Assembly: GCF_012932495.1 (NCBI RefSeq)
Contig: NZ_JABCNG010000007.1
Coordinates: 37,916-101,915, forward strand
Origin: Novosphingobium sp. SG919
GTDB lineage: Bacteria > Pseudomonadota > Alphaproteobacteria > Sphingomonadales > Sphingomonadaceae
Reading direction: 5' to 3'
Length of the DNA stretch: 64,000 nucleotides
Below are positions 34,870 to 43,474 of the stretch, piece after piece (position 1 is the first letter of the stretch; every line of letters begins with the position of its first letter). Under the pieces are notes generated by a model. It was not told where the DNA came from, made no database searches, and saw nothing but the letters and a program-made list of their open reading frames with translations. A program made the translations under genes and the position numbers.

Positions 34870-35996
34870 GCCTGGTCGCCCGCGTGGAACACGCGGTGGG
34901 CGCGGTTCCGGCCGATGATTGGGACCGGCTGGCCGGCGCGGACAATCCCTTTGTCAGCCACGCGTTCCTGACCCTGCTGGAAGAATCGGGCAGCGTCGGC
35001 GGGCGCAGCGGGTGGACGCCACTGCCGCTGCTGATCGACGATGCCGATGGCCGGCCTGCGGCGGCATTGCCGGCCTATCTCAAGCAGCACAGCCAAGGCG
35101 AATATGTGTTCGATCACGCCTGGGCAGATGCTTGGCAGCGCGCGGGCGGCGAATATTATCCCAAGTTGCAGATCGCCGCGCCGTTCACCCCGGCCACGGG
35201 CCCGCGCCTGCTGTGCGAGGGGCGGCCCGACCTGGCGTTGCCGCTGTTGCGCGCGGCCGAAGCGGTCGTGGACCAGAACGGCCTGTCATCGGCCCACGCC
35301 ACGTTCATCGCGCCCGCGCAGTTGCCGCTGTTCGAGGAGGCCGGCTGGCTCTTGCGGTCAGACCTGCAGTTCCACTGGGAAAACCGCGGCTATGCCACGT
35401 TCGACGATTTCCTGGCCGTGCTGTCTTCGGCCAAGCGCAAGAACCTGCGCAAGGAACGCGCCGCCGCCCAGGCGGGGGTGGAGATCGTGGCGCTGACCGG
35501 CGATGCGATCACGCCAGCGCACTGGGATGCGTTCTGGGTGTTCTACCAGGATACCGGCGCGCGCAAGTGGGGCCGGCCCTATCTGACCCGCGCGGCGTTC
35601 GACCTTATCGGGCAGCGCATGGCGGACAAGGTCTTGCTGGTGCTGGCGCTGCACGAGGGCGAACCGGTGGCAGGCGCACTCAATTTCATCGGCCGTGATA
35701 CGCTGTACGGCCGCTATTGGGGTGCCGTGGTGGACAAGCCGTTCCTGCATTTCGAGCTGTGCTATTATCAGGCGATCGACGCAGCCATCGCGCTGGGCCT
35801 GTCGCGCGTGGAGGCGGGGGCGCAGGGGCAGCACAAGTTGGCGCGCGGCTATGAGCCGGTGCAGACGTGGTCGGCGCATTACATCGCCGATCGCGGTTTT
35901 CGCGCCGCCGTGGCCGATTTCCTGGTGCGCGAGCGCGAAGGGATCGAACAGGGCCAGCTCGAACTGGCCGGGCACACCCCCTATCGCAAGGGGTAA
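34866..35996 (+). CDS. FemAB-like (DUF482) acyltransferase of the GNAT superfamily
   Basis: This 376-residue protein of the DUF482 family was formerly called peptidogalycan biosynthesis protein. Family stretches are NPFVSHAFLTLLEESGSV near residue 30 and LPAYLKQHSQGEYVFDHAWA. TFDDFLAVLSSAKRKNLRKE and YWGAVVDKPFLHFELCYYQ follow, and VEAGAQGQHKLARGYEPV lies near residue 318. The fold is a doubled GNAT, which would use a charged-tRNA or acyl-CoA donor. The true substrate is unknown. The start overlaps the GDPD stop by four bases. The stop is 9 bases before the convergent Sel1 gene. Confidence 0.85.
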   Translation: MSLVARVEHAVGAVPADDWDRLAGADNPFVSHAFLTLLEESGSVGGRSGWTPLPLLIDDADGRPAAALPAYLKQHSQGEYVFDHAWADAWQRAGGEYYPKLQIAAPFTPATGPRLLCEGRPDLALPLLRAAEAVVDQNGLSSAHATFIAPAQLPLFEEAGWLLRSDLQFHWENRGYATFDDFLAVLSSAKRKNLRKERAAAQAGVEIVALTGDAITPAHWDAFWVFYQDTGARKWGRPYLTRAAFDLIGQRMADKVLLVLALHEGEPVAGALNFIGRDTLYGRYWGAVVDKPFLHFELCYYQAIDAAIALGLSRVEAGAQGQHKLARGYEPVQTWSAHYIADRGFRAAVADFLVREREGIEQGQLELAGHTPYRKG

Positions 35997-36005
35997 CCTT
36001 GCCGG

Positions 36006-36383
36006 TCAGGCAGCGCGGCGGGCGGCGGCGCGCAGCCATTCGCGGGCGCGGCGCTGCGCTTCGGCAATTTCGCGTGCGGTCAGGTCTTCGGCAACATCGG
36101 CGCGGGCGCGGGCGGCATCGTCATGCCCGGCAACGGCGGCCAGGTTGAACCACTTGTGCGCTTCGACCAGATCGCAGCAGGCCCCATAGCTGCCGGTGGA
36201 AAACGCGACGCCCAGATCGAAATAGGCGTGGCTGTCACCCTGTGCAGCAGCAGCCAGGCATGCGGCGATCAGGCTGTCGGCGCGGTCTGCGGTGCCGTGC
36301 GCGCCCATCGCGGCATGGGCGGGCGGTGGCGGCGGCACCAATGACATCCTGCTCTGCGCCGTTTCGGATTGTGCTTGTGGCAT
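36006..36383 (-). CDS. Short Sel1-repeat protein
   Basis: This 125-residue protein has about one and a half Sel1-type repeats: AYFDLGVAFSTGSYGACCDL then VEAHKWFNLAAVAGHDDAARAR, followed by a charged helix. Sel1 repeats mediate protein contacts. The N-terminal 30 residues are low-complexity (PPPPPA) with no clear signal peptide. It is transcribed alone, convergent with the FemAB-like gene. The upstream 299 bases (to 36682) hold no gene I can support. Confidence 0.75.
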   Translation of the reverse strand: MPQAQSETAQSRMSLVPPPPPAHAAMGAHGTADRADSLIAACLAAAAQGDSHAYFDLGVAFSTGSYGACCDLVEAHKWFNLAAVAGHDDAARARADVAEDLTAREIAEAQRRAREWLRAAARRAA

Positions 36384-36682
36384 CGTTCATTCCCCCTGCG
36401 AATCTGCCAGACCCAACCCCTGGCGGCACGGCAACGCTCGCCAATTAAGGTCAACAAACCGTTAATCATGAATCGCTGCGTGCCGCGATTTGGCCGGTGG
36501 ACTGGTGCGCAATGCCTATCGGCCTGTTTCACATCGGTTCAGCAGCAATGCGCCAAGGTGTTGAGGAAGTGCTTGTGCGCCCTTTCCAGCCTGCCTATAG
36601 GCGCGGCAAGCCGGGGGCTGGTCGCGCCAACATGCGGCGCGTTGCGGCCCTGGTGGTCGGAAGGCGCAATACGGAGGGCCGG

Positions 36683-37141
36683 ATGGCTGGGGTTCTGGGT
36701 GACGAAATTGACGTGTTGGCAAAAGCCCGCCGGGCCATGCCGGGTGATTACGTTCCGAGTGACGACGAACCCTATATGAGCGAGCTTCAGCTCGACTATT
36801 TTCGCCGCCTTTTGCTCGAATGGAAGAAATCGATCCTCTCTGCCTCGGCCGGCACGCTTTCGGCCCTGCAGGATGGCCCGCTGCGCGAACCCGATCTCAA
36901 CGATCGCGCGTCGAGCGAAACCGACTGGGGCATCGAACTGCGCACCCGTGATCGCCAGCGCAAGCTGATCGCCAAGATCGATTCGGCCATGCGTCGCATC
37001 GACGAAGGCGAATACGGCTTTTGCGAAGTGACCGGGGAGCCGATCGGCCTGGGCCGCCTGATCGCCCGCCCGATCGCGACGATGACTGTCGAAGCGCAAG
37101 AAGCGCACGAGCGCCGCGAAAAGATTTCGCGCGACATGTGA
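36683..37141 (+). CDS. dksA: DksA/TraR-family RNA polymerase-binding protein, alphaproteobacterial type
   Basis: ATG 36683 follows GGAGGG and yields 152 residues; the frame is open further upstream but that part has no family likeness. It shows the coiled-coil segment (LQLDYFRRLLLEWKKSI), the acidic tip region NDRASSETDWGIELRTRDR, and a C-terminal finger reduced to GFCEVTGEPIGLGRLIARP. Only one of the four zinc cysteines remains, as is usual in this lineage. It should bind the RNA polymerase secondary channel and act with ppGpp. It stands alone. The next 286 bases hold no gene. Confidence 0.9.
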   Translation: MAGVLGDEIDVLAKARRAMPGDYVPSDDEPYMSELQLDYFRRLLLEWKKSILSASAGTLSALQDGPLREPDLNDRASSETDWGIELRTRDRQRKLIAKIDSAMRRIDEGEYGFCEVTGEPIGLGRLIARPIATMTVEAQEAHERREKISRDM

Positions 37142-37427
37142 TGGGCTTGGCGGCACGCTCGGCCTGGCCATGCGCCGGCCGGCGGCCGCGGGCGATCCGC
37201 CACGCTGTGATACTCGGTAAACGCGCGGGCGGGCCTGCCGCCCCGCTGCCATCGGCACTTGTCCGCTGGGCCATGCCGATTTTAAGGATTTTTTTGCCGT
37301 TTTCGTTTACAGCGTCGGTACGGATAGCTGCGCATGATGGGCAGGGCGGGCGCAAGCCACTTGTGGCTAGCCCCATCTTCCTTGATCCATCCTTGCTGGC
37401 CCATCTCTGCTGGAACGGAACCTGACG

Positions 37428-37796
37428 GTGACTGATATCGACCATCGGCAATTGGGGCGCGACAGCCTTTTTCTGATGGCCGACCTGCGCCTTGATGGGC
37501 AGGACGGCGAGCATCGCGTGCGCGTGCGCAATCTTTCGGCCGGGGGGATGATGGCCGAAGGTGCGCTGCGCGTGTCGCGCGGTACCCGGCTTGAGGCGAA
37601 CTTGCGCCACATCGGCTGGATCGAAGGCGTGGTGGCCTGGGTGCAGGACAACCGCTTTGGCATCGCCTTTGTCGAACAGATCGATCCCAAGCTGGCGCGC
37701 GAGCCGGTGGCCACGCAGCCATCCGACGATTACGCCCCGCGCTATGTGCGCCCGCCGCTGGCGCAGAACGAAGCCAAGCGCCTGCGCAAGCTGTGA
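37428..37796 (+). CDS. PilZ-domain protein
   Basis: This 122-residue protein starts at GTG 37428. It is a single PilZ domain: RDSLFLMADLRLDGQDGEH, then VRVRNLSAGGMMAEG (the N/DxSxxG part of the c-di-GMP site), then IGWIEGVVAWVQDNRFGIAFVE. The RxxxR motif that completes the nucleotide site is not obvious at the N-terminus (HRQLGRD), so c-di-GMP binding is uncertain. The C-terminal tail of 30 residues is charged. No neighbour indicates its target. Confidence 0.85.
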   Translation: MTDIDHRQLGRDSLFLMADLRLDGQDGEHRVRVRNLSAGGMMAEGALRVSRGTRLEANLRHIGWIEGVVAWVQDNRFGIAFVEQIDPKLAREPVATQPSDDYAPRYVRPPLAQNEAKRLRKL

Positions 37797-37883
37797 GCCG
37801 TCACAAGCTTTGACTGGGCGCGGGCGAATTCTACCACGCCCTTCTTTACTGGCCTGCCGGCCTTGATCTGCTAGGCAGGGGCC

Positions 37884-39383
37884 ATGGCCCCGCTGTTTTG
37901 CCATTCGCGCCGCACGCTTGCGGCGTTTCTGCCGCTGTTGGCCCCGGTTCTGGCCGGCGCTCTGGCCAGTTGCGGCGCAGACCGTCGCGGCCCGCTGCCG
38001 GTGGCGCTGGCTGGCGATGAAACCGCATTCCAGACCGCCGCCACCCGCCTTTCGCCCGCGGCCCAGGTCTTGCGCGCGGCAACGGTGGAAGGGTTGGTGG
38101 GATTTGACGCGCAAGGACGCGTGGTGCCCGCGATTGCCGAGCGCTGGATCGTGACCGACGATGGCCTCAGCTATATTTTCCGGCTGCGCGATGGCACCTG
38201 GCCCGATGGCACGCCGATCGACGCACCCAGCGTGGCCACTGCCCTGCGCCGGGCGCGCAGCGCGCTATCGGGCACGGCGCTGGGGCTCGATCTCGCGCCG
38301 ATCGACGATATCCGGGTGATGACCGATCGCGTGGTGGAAGTGGATTTGTCCGCGCCGCTGCCCGACCTGCTCACCCTGTTGGCCCAGCCCGAACTGGGCC
38401 TGCCACGCACGCGGCTGGGTTCGGGCCCGCTTGGCCTGCGCCATGATGGGCTATCGGCCACGCTTTCCCCGATTCCCCCCGAAAAGCGGGGGCTGCCTGC
38501 GCAGGACGGGTTCTCGCGCAGCGTGCGGCCGCTTGCCCTGGAATTGGAGCCGATGGCCGTGGCGGCGCAGCGGTTCAACGACGGGCTGATCGATGTGGCG
38601 CTGGGCGGCACGATCGATTCGCTGCCCTTGGCTGGTACCACCATGCTTTCGCGCGGCAACGTCCAGCTCGATCCGGTCATGGGCCTGTTCGGATTGCAGG
38701 TGCTGCGCGCCGACGGGTTCCTGGCCGATCCCCTGCGGCGTGAGGCATTGGCCCTGGCGATCGATCGCGATGGCCTGGTGGCTGCATTCGGCATCGGTGG
38801 GTGGAGCGGCACGACGCGGCTGGTTTCGGCCGAAGTGCCCGACAGCGACGGCAGTGTCGGCGAACGCTGGGGCGGCACCACGCTGGACCAGCGGCGCGCC
38901 CTGGCCCGCCAGCGCGTGATCGCGTGGATGGCGACGGGCCAAGGCGCGCCGCGGTTGCGCATCGCCGCGCCCGACGGGCCGGGTTCCCGCCTGGCGCTGT
39001 CGCGCATCGCCGCCGACCTTGCCGGCATCGGCGTGGAGGTGGAACACGTGGACGAGGGCAGGGCGGCGGACTTGCGCCTGGTCGACAATGTCGCCCGCTA
39101 TACCCGCGTTGCCTGGTTCCTCAACCAGTTGGCCTGCCCGGTCAGCCCCGCGGCGTGCAGCCCGCAGGGCGATGCCCTGGCGGCCCAGGCGCGGGCCGAG
39201 CGCGATCCGGCGGCGCGCACCGCGCTGCTTGCCCAGGCCGAGCGCGCGGTCACCGCGGCCAATGGCTTCATTCCGATTGCCCGGCCGCTGCGCTGGTCGC
39301 TGGTGCGCGGCGGCGTGACCGGGTTTTCCCCCAATCCATGGGGTTGGCACCCTCTGCCACCGCTGACCGTCGTGCCAAAATAG
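37884..39383 (+). CDS. Solute-binding lipoprotein of an oligopeptide-type ABC transporter (SBP_bac_5)
   Basis: This 499-residue protein has a signal peptide whose lipobox is GALASC near residue 30, so it should be lipid-anchored in the periplasm. The family-5 solute-binding fold is seen in ATVEGLVGFDAQGRVVPAIAERW near residue 66, YIFRLRDGTWPDGTPIDAPS, and a C-terminal ANGFIPIARPLRW. No permease or ATPase gene is adjacent, so it may work with a transporter elsewhere or act in signalling or wall recycling. The ligand is unknown. Confidence 0.85.
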   Translation: MAPLFCHSRRTLAAFLPLLAPVLAGALASCGADRRGPLPVALAGDETAFQTAATRLSPAAQVLRAATVEGLVGFDAQGRVVPAIAERWIVTDDGLSYIFRLRDGTWPDGTPIDAPSVATALRRARSALSGTALGLDLAPIDDIRVMTDRVVEVDLSAPLPDLLTLLAQPELGLPRTRLGSGPLGLRHDGLSATLSPIPPEKRGLPAQDGFSRSVRPLALELEPMAVAAQRFNDGLIDVALGGTIDSLPLAGTTMLSRGNVQLDPVMGLFGLQVLRADGFLADPLRREALALAIDRDGLVAAFGIGGWSGTTRLVSAEVPDSDGSVGERWGGTTLDQRRALARQRVIAWMATGQGAPRLRIAAPDGPGSRLALSRIAADLAGIGVEVEHVDEGRAADLRLVDNVARYTRVAWFLNQLACPVSPAACSPQGDALAAQARAERDPAARTALLAQAERAVTAANGFIPIARPLRWSLVRGGVTGFSPNPWGWHPLPPLTVVPK

Positions 39384-39397
39384 GCATTTTTTCGAAG

Positions 39398-39422
39398 AAT
39401 CGCCACGATGATGGCGATTTTT
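39398..39422 (+). terminator. Terminator after the solute-binding lipoprotein gene
   Basis: An 8-bp perfect stem (AATCGCCA / TGGCGATT) with a 6-base loop ends in a T-run, 15 bases after the stop. Confidence 0.78.
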
Positions 39423-39600
39423 GGCATTTGGTCATGGCGGTGAAAGGAACAAGCGGCTAGGGGGCTCGGGCCGAGAGATGGTATATCGGGCTTCGCGTGG
39501 TGAGGCCGTGGCACTGTCATCAGGCCTTTAGACCCTTCGCGTAATAATCCCCCGCCGGTCCCTGCCCACGTTGCGGCCCGGCCCAGACCCGTTGAGTTTC

Positions 39601-41349
39601 ATGCCCTTTTCATCTCTCCCTGCTGCCGTTTCCGAATCCCTTGCCGCTCGCGGCTATGCCGAGCCGACTCCGGTCCAGGCTGCCGTGCTCGAAGCGGAAG
39701 CGGCCGGCCGCGATCTTCTCGTTTCGGCCCAGACCGGCTCGGGCAAGACCGTGGCCTTTGGCGTGGCCATGGCCGCCGACCTGTTGGGCGACGGCATTCC
39801 GCCCGCCGGCGCGCCGCTGGCCCTGGCGATTGCCCCCACCCGCGAACTGGCCCTTCAGGTGAGCCGCGAACTGGCCTGGCTTTACGAAAAGGCCGGCCTG
39901 CGCATTGCCACCTGCGTTGGCGGGATGGACCCGTCGAAGGAACGTCGCCAGCTCAACCATGGCGCGCATATCGTGGTGGGCACGCCCGGCCGCCTGCGCG
40001 ACCATCTGGAGCGCGGCGCGCTCGACCTCTCGGCCCTGCGTTTCGTGGTGCTCGACGAAGCCGACGAAATGCTCGACATGGGCTTCCGCGAAGACCTGGA
40101 AGAACTGCTCGACGCCACCCCGGCGCAGCGCCGCACCCTGCTGTTCTCGGCCACCATGCCCCGCCCCATCGCGGTGCTGGCCAAGCAGTACCAGCGCGAC
40201 GCGCTGCGTATCTCGACCATCGACGAACGCCAGGGCCATGGCGACATCAGCTATCAGGCGGTCGCCGTCTCGCCCAACGACATCGAGAACGCGGTGATCA
40301 ACCTGCTGCGTTTCCACGAGGCGGAAACGGCCATGCTGTTCTGCGCCACGCGCGACAACGTGCGACGGCTGCACGCCACGCTGGTCGAACGCGGCTTTGC
40401 CGCCGTGGCGCTTTCGGGCGAGCACAGCCAGAACGAGCGCAACCAGGCGATCCAGGCGCTGCGCGACGGGCGCGCGCGGATCTGCGTGGCAACCGACGTG
40501 GCCGCACGCGGGATCGACATTCCTTCGCTCAGCCTGGTGGTGCACGTGGAAGTGCCGCGCGATGCCGAAACCCTGCAGCACCGTTCGGGCCGCACCGGCC
40601 GCGCCGGGCGCAAGGGCACGGCCGTGCTGGTGGTGCCCTATCCGCGCCGCCGCCGCCTGGAAGAAATGCTGCGCCGCGCGCGGATCGAGGCGGAATGGAT
40701 GCCGGCACCCGGCGCGGACCAGATTCGCCAGCGCGACAGCGAGCGCCTGATGGAAAAGCTGCTGACGCCGATCGACGCCGAAGATTTGGCCGACGTGGAC
40801 GTGGCGCTGGCCGAAACGCTGATGGAAAAGATGGCCCCGCGCGACATCGCGCTCGCCCTGGTGCGCAGCCATCGCCTGGCCATGCCGCAGCCCGAAGACC
40901 TGATCGACCTTTCCACCGAGGAAGGCCGCAAGGCCACCCACCGCACCGGCTTTGACGATGTGGCTTGGTTCCGCATGGATATCGGCCGCCGCCAGAATGC
41001 CGATCCGCGCTGGCTGCTGCCGCTGCTGTGCCGCCGTGGCCACATCACCCGCAACGAAATCGGTGCGATCCGCATCGGGCCGAGCGAAACCTTCTTCCAG
41101 GTGCCCAAGGCAATGGAAGACCGCTTCCGCGCCGCGCTGCAACGCACCGCCCGCGAAGGCGCCGAGGACGAAAGCGGCATCCGTATCGAACCGAGCGAAC
41201 CGCCGCGTGAAATGGCCCGCACCAACCGCCGTCAGGGCAATGGCCCCAACCGCCCGCGCGAAGGCTTCGGCCCACGTGGCGACGGTCCGCGCGGCGATGG
41301 CCCCCGCACCCCGCACCGCAAGGGCCCGCCCCGCCGCCGCGAGGGCTGA
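39601..41349 (+). CDS. DEAD-box ATP-dependent RNA helicase
   Basis: This 582-residue helicase starts at ATG 39601; a TTG upstream adds an unrelated ten residues. Visible motifs are the Q motif (FSSLPAAVSESLAARGYAEPT then PVQ), AQTGSGKT, PTRELALQV, VVGTPGRLRDH, VLDEADEMLDMGF, SATMP, and HRSGRTGRAGR. After the core comes a domain like the DbpA/CsdA RNA-binding fold (residues 455-525). The tail is rich in Arg, Gly and Pro (repeats of GDGPRG). It should remodel structured RNA, such as ribosome precursors or cold-stalled messages. It stands alone, followed by a REP-like palindrome. Confidence 0.93.
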   Translation: MPFSSLPAAVSESLAARGYAEPTPVQAAVLEAEAAGRDLLVSAQTGSGKTVAFGVAMAADLLGDGIPPAGAPLALAIAPTRELALQVSRELAWLYEKAGLRIATCVGGMDPSKERRQLNHGAHIVVGTPGRLRDHLERGALDLSALRFVVLDEADEMLDMGFREDLEELLDATPAQRRTLLFSATMPRPIAVLAKQYQRDALRISTIDERQGHGDISYQAVAVSPNDIENAVINLLRFHEAETAMLFCATRDNVRRLHATLVERGFAAVALSGEHSQNERNQAIQALRDGRARICVATDVAARGIDIPSLSLVVHVEVPRDAETLQHRSGRTGRAGRKGTAVLVVPYPRRRRLEEMLRRARIEAEWMPAPGADQIRQRDSERLMEKLLTPIDAEDLADVDVALAETLMEKMAPRDIALALVRSHRLAMPQPEDLIDLSTEEGRKATHRTGFDDVAWFRMDIGRRQNADPRWLLPLLCRRGHITRNEIGAIRIGPSETFFQVPKAMEDRFRAALQRTAREGAEDESGIRIEPSEPPREMARTNRRQGNGPNRPREGFGPRGDGPRGDGPRTPHRKGPPRRREG

Positions 41350-41361
41350 TGCTGCAACGAT

Positions 41362-41410
41362 CCTCCCCCACATCGTGGGGGAGGTGGCGGCCAACGGCCG
41401 TCGGAGGGGG
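41362..41410. repeat. REP-like palindrome after the helicase gene
   Basis: A perfect 10-bp stem CCTCCCCCAC / GTGGGGGAGG (41362-41371, 41375-41384, 3-base loop) is followed by GGCC-AAC-GGCC and a GGAGGGGG end. This two-hairpin layout is typical of REP sequences common in sphingomonad genomes. It may also end the helicase transcript. Confidence 0.6.
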
Positions 41411-41434
41411 CATGTTCCCCAACTCGAAGCCCAA

Positions 41435-41824
41435 TTACCCCGCGCGTTCGTCCTGCCGCTCCAGCGGTTCGGTGCGCAGCAAGCCCGCCAGCGCCTGTGC
41501 ATCGGTGCAGGTTGCTTCGCCGCCCAACCGGGCCTGCAAGGCGCGGTAGTGTGACAGCACGGACTGGCCCAGCGCGCTGACCTTGGCGCCGCCGCCGTGG
41601 GCACTGCCGGGGAAGGTTTCCACCAGCGGCCCGTGCCAGCAGCGGTTCATCACGTCGACCAGTTGCCAGGCGCGGCGATAGCTCATCCCCATGGCGCGGC
41701 CCGCGGCCGAGATCGAGCCTTCGCGGGCGATGGCATCGAGCAGGTCGGCCTTGCCCGGCCCCATGGCGATGGCATCGCCGCAATAGAGTTGCAGCTTGAT
41801 CTTGATATGCGGTGCCGGTGCCAT
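41435..41824 (-). CDS. ModE-N-type winged-helix transcriptional regulator
   Basis: This 129-residue DNA-binding protein resembles only the N-terminal domain of the molybdate regulator ModE. It has DLLDAIAREGSISAAGRAMG near residue 27, then MSYRRAWQLVDVMNRCW as the recognition-helix region, then ETFPGSAHGGGAKVSALGQ as the wing. The molybdate-binding C-terminal domains are absent, so it may sense nothing itself or be controlled by a partner. No molybdenum transport genes are nearby. It is transcribed away from the DUF4139 pair. Confidence 0.82.
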   Translation of the reverse strand: MAPAPHIKIKLQLYCGDAIAMGPGKADLLDAIAREGSISAAGRAMGMSYRRAWQLVDVMNRCWHGPLVETFPGSAHGGGAKVSALGQSVLSHYRALQARLGGEATCTDAQALAGLLRTEPLERQDERAG

Positions 41825-41954
41825 GGCCCGAGTTTAGGCCAGCACGCATGCCGGCTCAAGCGCGATGGCGATTTGCGCCGGTGTGGCTGCGATCGACGGT
41901 GGCGCATTCGAAACAAACGGTTATCGTGGGGTTCGGCAATTGGGAGAGAGCGCG

Positions 41955-43463
41955 ATGCGGCCGGGGTGGACAACGTGGGCGATGGGCAGCGTGGTGCTGG
42001 GGCTGGGCCTGGCCGTATCGGGCCATGCGGCCACGCCTGATGTGGTGGAATCCCGAAGCGCGCAGGGTGATGTGGCGCTCACCATCTATAACGGCATGGC
42101 CCTGATCGAGGATGTGCGGCGGATCGAGCTGCCCAAGGGCCTCAGCCGCCAGGAATTTCCCGATGTCTCGGCGCAGATCAGGCCGGAAACGGTCACCATT
42201 TCCGCGCCTGGTGCCGCCGTGGTGGAACAGAATTTCGATTACGACCTGCTCACGCCCAGTGCCTTGCTCGACAAGTCCGTAGGCCAGGACGTGAGCGTGG
42301 TGCGCCTGGGGCCGGATGGCAAGGAAGTGGCCACGACCGCGCATGTCCTGGCCAACAACCAGGGCGCGGTGGTGCAGGTGGGCAACCGGATCGAGGTGCT
42401 GCGCGAAATGCCGGGCCGCGTGGTCTATTCCGGGCTGCCGGCAGGCCTGCGCGCGCGGCCCACGCTTTCGGTCACGCTCGATGCTGCCAGCGGCGGGGCG
42501 CGGGCCGTGGGGCTGCGCTATCTCTCGCGCGGGTTCGGCTGGAAGGCCGATTATGTGGCGCTGTTCGATGAAGGCGCGGGCAAGCTCGATGTCCAGGGCT
42601 GGGTTACGCTGACCAACAGCACGGGCACCGGCTTTGCCAATGCGCGGGTCATGCTGGTGGCGGGCCAGCCAAGCGGCGACGGCGACGATGGCAATGCTGT
42701 CGTCTATCCCCCGCAAAGGCGGCGCCCGATCGGCAATCGCGTGGGCACCGGCGGCGAAGACGGGCGCGAGACGCTGGGCGATTTCCACGTCTATCCGCTG
42801 GCCGGGCGCACCACGGTGGCCAATGCCCAGACCAAGCAGGTCAGCTTCCTCAACGTGGCCGGCGTGCCGGCGCAAAAGCTGTATCAGTATCGCAATGACT
42901 GGCAGCATAGCGCGGAGGAAGGCGAAAGCGTCGATACCGTGCTGGCGTTCACTTCGGCCAAGGATGGCGGGCTGGGCGATGCTCTGCCGGCCGGCACGAT
43001 GCGCGTCTATATGCGCGACGCGCGCGGCAATCCACAGTTTGTGGGGGAAAGCCCGCTGCCCCACACCCCGATGGGATCGGACCTGGCGCTGAAAACCGGC
43101 ACCGCGTTCGATGTTAAAGTGCAGCCCACGGTTGAAAAGCGCGAGCGCATCACCGGCGAGGAATGGCAGCGCGTCGATCAATGGCGGATCACCCGCAATG
43201 CCGAGGCGCCCGTGACGTATACGGTGGAAGCGCATCCCACGTATTGGCGCACGCAGATGGCCTGGAAAGTGACCAATGCCCGCGCCGTTCCGGTGGAAGT
43301 GGACGTGATCCAGGATGGCCTCGACAATGGCTGGCACGACACGCGCGTTTCGGCCGAAAGCCAGCCAGGACGGCAGCTTTCGCGAGACAGCCGGGTCTGG
43401 CGCGTGAAGGTGCCGGCGCGCGGCGCGGTCACCCTGACGGCCACGATCGACACCCGCTATTGA
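41955..43463 (+). CDS. Secreted DUF4139 protein, copy 1
   Basis: ATG 41955 follows GGGAGAG and opens into a signal peptide ending SGHAAT. The 502-residue protein is of the DUF4139 type: VALTIYNGMALIEDVRRIELP at the mature N-terminus, YLSRGFGWKADYVALFDE near residue 195, a variable middle, and HPTYWRTQMAWKVTNARAVPVEVDV towards the end. The C-terminus ends in a beta-rich VPARGAVTLTATIDTRY. The function is unknown. The family is predicted to be periplasmic or surface-exposed. Copy 2 follows 11 bases after the stop. Confidence 0.83.
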   Translation: MRPGWTTWAMGSVVLGLGLAVSGHAATPDVVESRSAQGDVALTIYNGMALIEDVRRIELPKGLSRQEFPDVSAQIRPETVTISAPGAAVVEQNFDYDLLTPSALLDKSVGQDVSVVRLGPDGKEVATTAHVLANNQGAVVQVGNRIEVLREMPGRVVYSGLPAGLRARPTLSVTLDAASGGARAVGLRYLSRGFGWKADYVALFDEGAGKLDVQGWVTLTNSTGTGFANARVMLVAGQPSGDGDDGNAVVYPPQRRRPIGNRVGTGGEDGRETLGDFHVYPLAGRTTVANAQTKQVSFLNVAGVPAQKLYQYRNDWQHSAEEGESVDTVLAFTSAKDGGLGDALPAGTMRVYMRDARGNPQFVGESPLPHTPMGSDLALKTGTAFDVKVQPTVEKRERITGEEWQRVDQWRITRNAEAPVTYTVEAHPTYWRTQMAWKVTNARAVPVEVDVIQDGLDNGWHDTRVSAESQPGRQLSRDSRVWRVKVPARGAVTLTATIDTRY

Positions 43464-43474
43464 GGCGGGTGGCG

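Noticed and set aside
36384..36682. Extended N-terminus of the DksA-like frame from 36497
   Set aside because: The added 62 residues have no family likeness, and a GGAGGG site marks the internal ATG.
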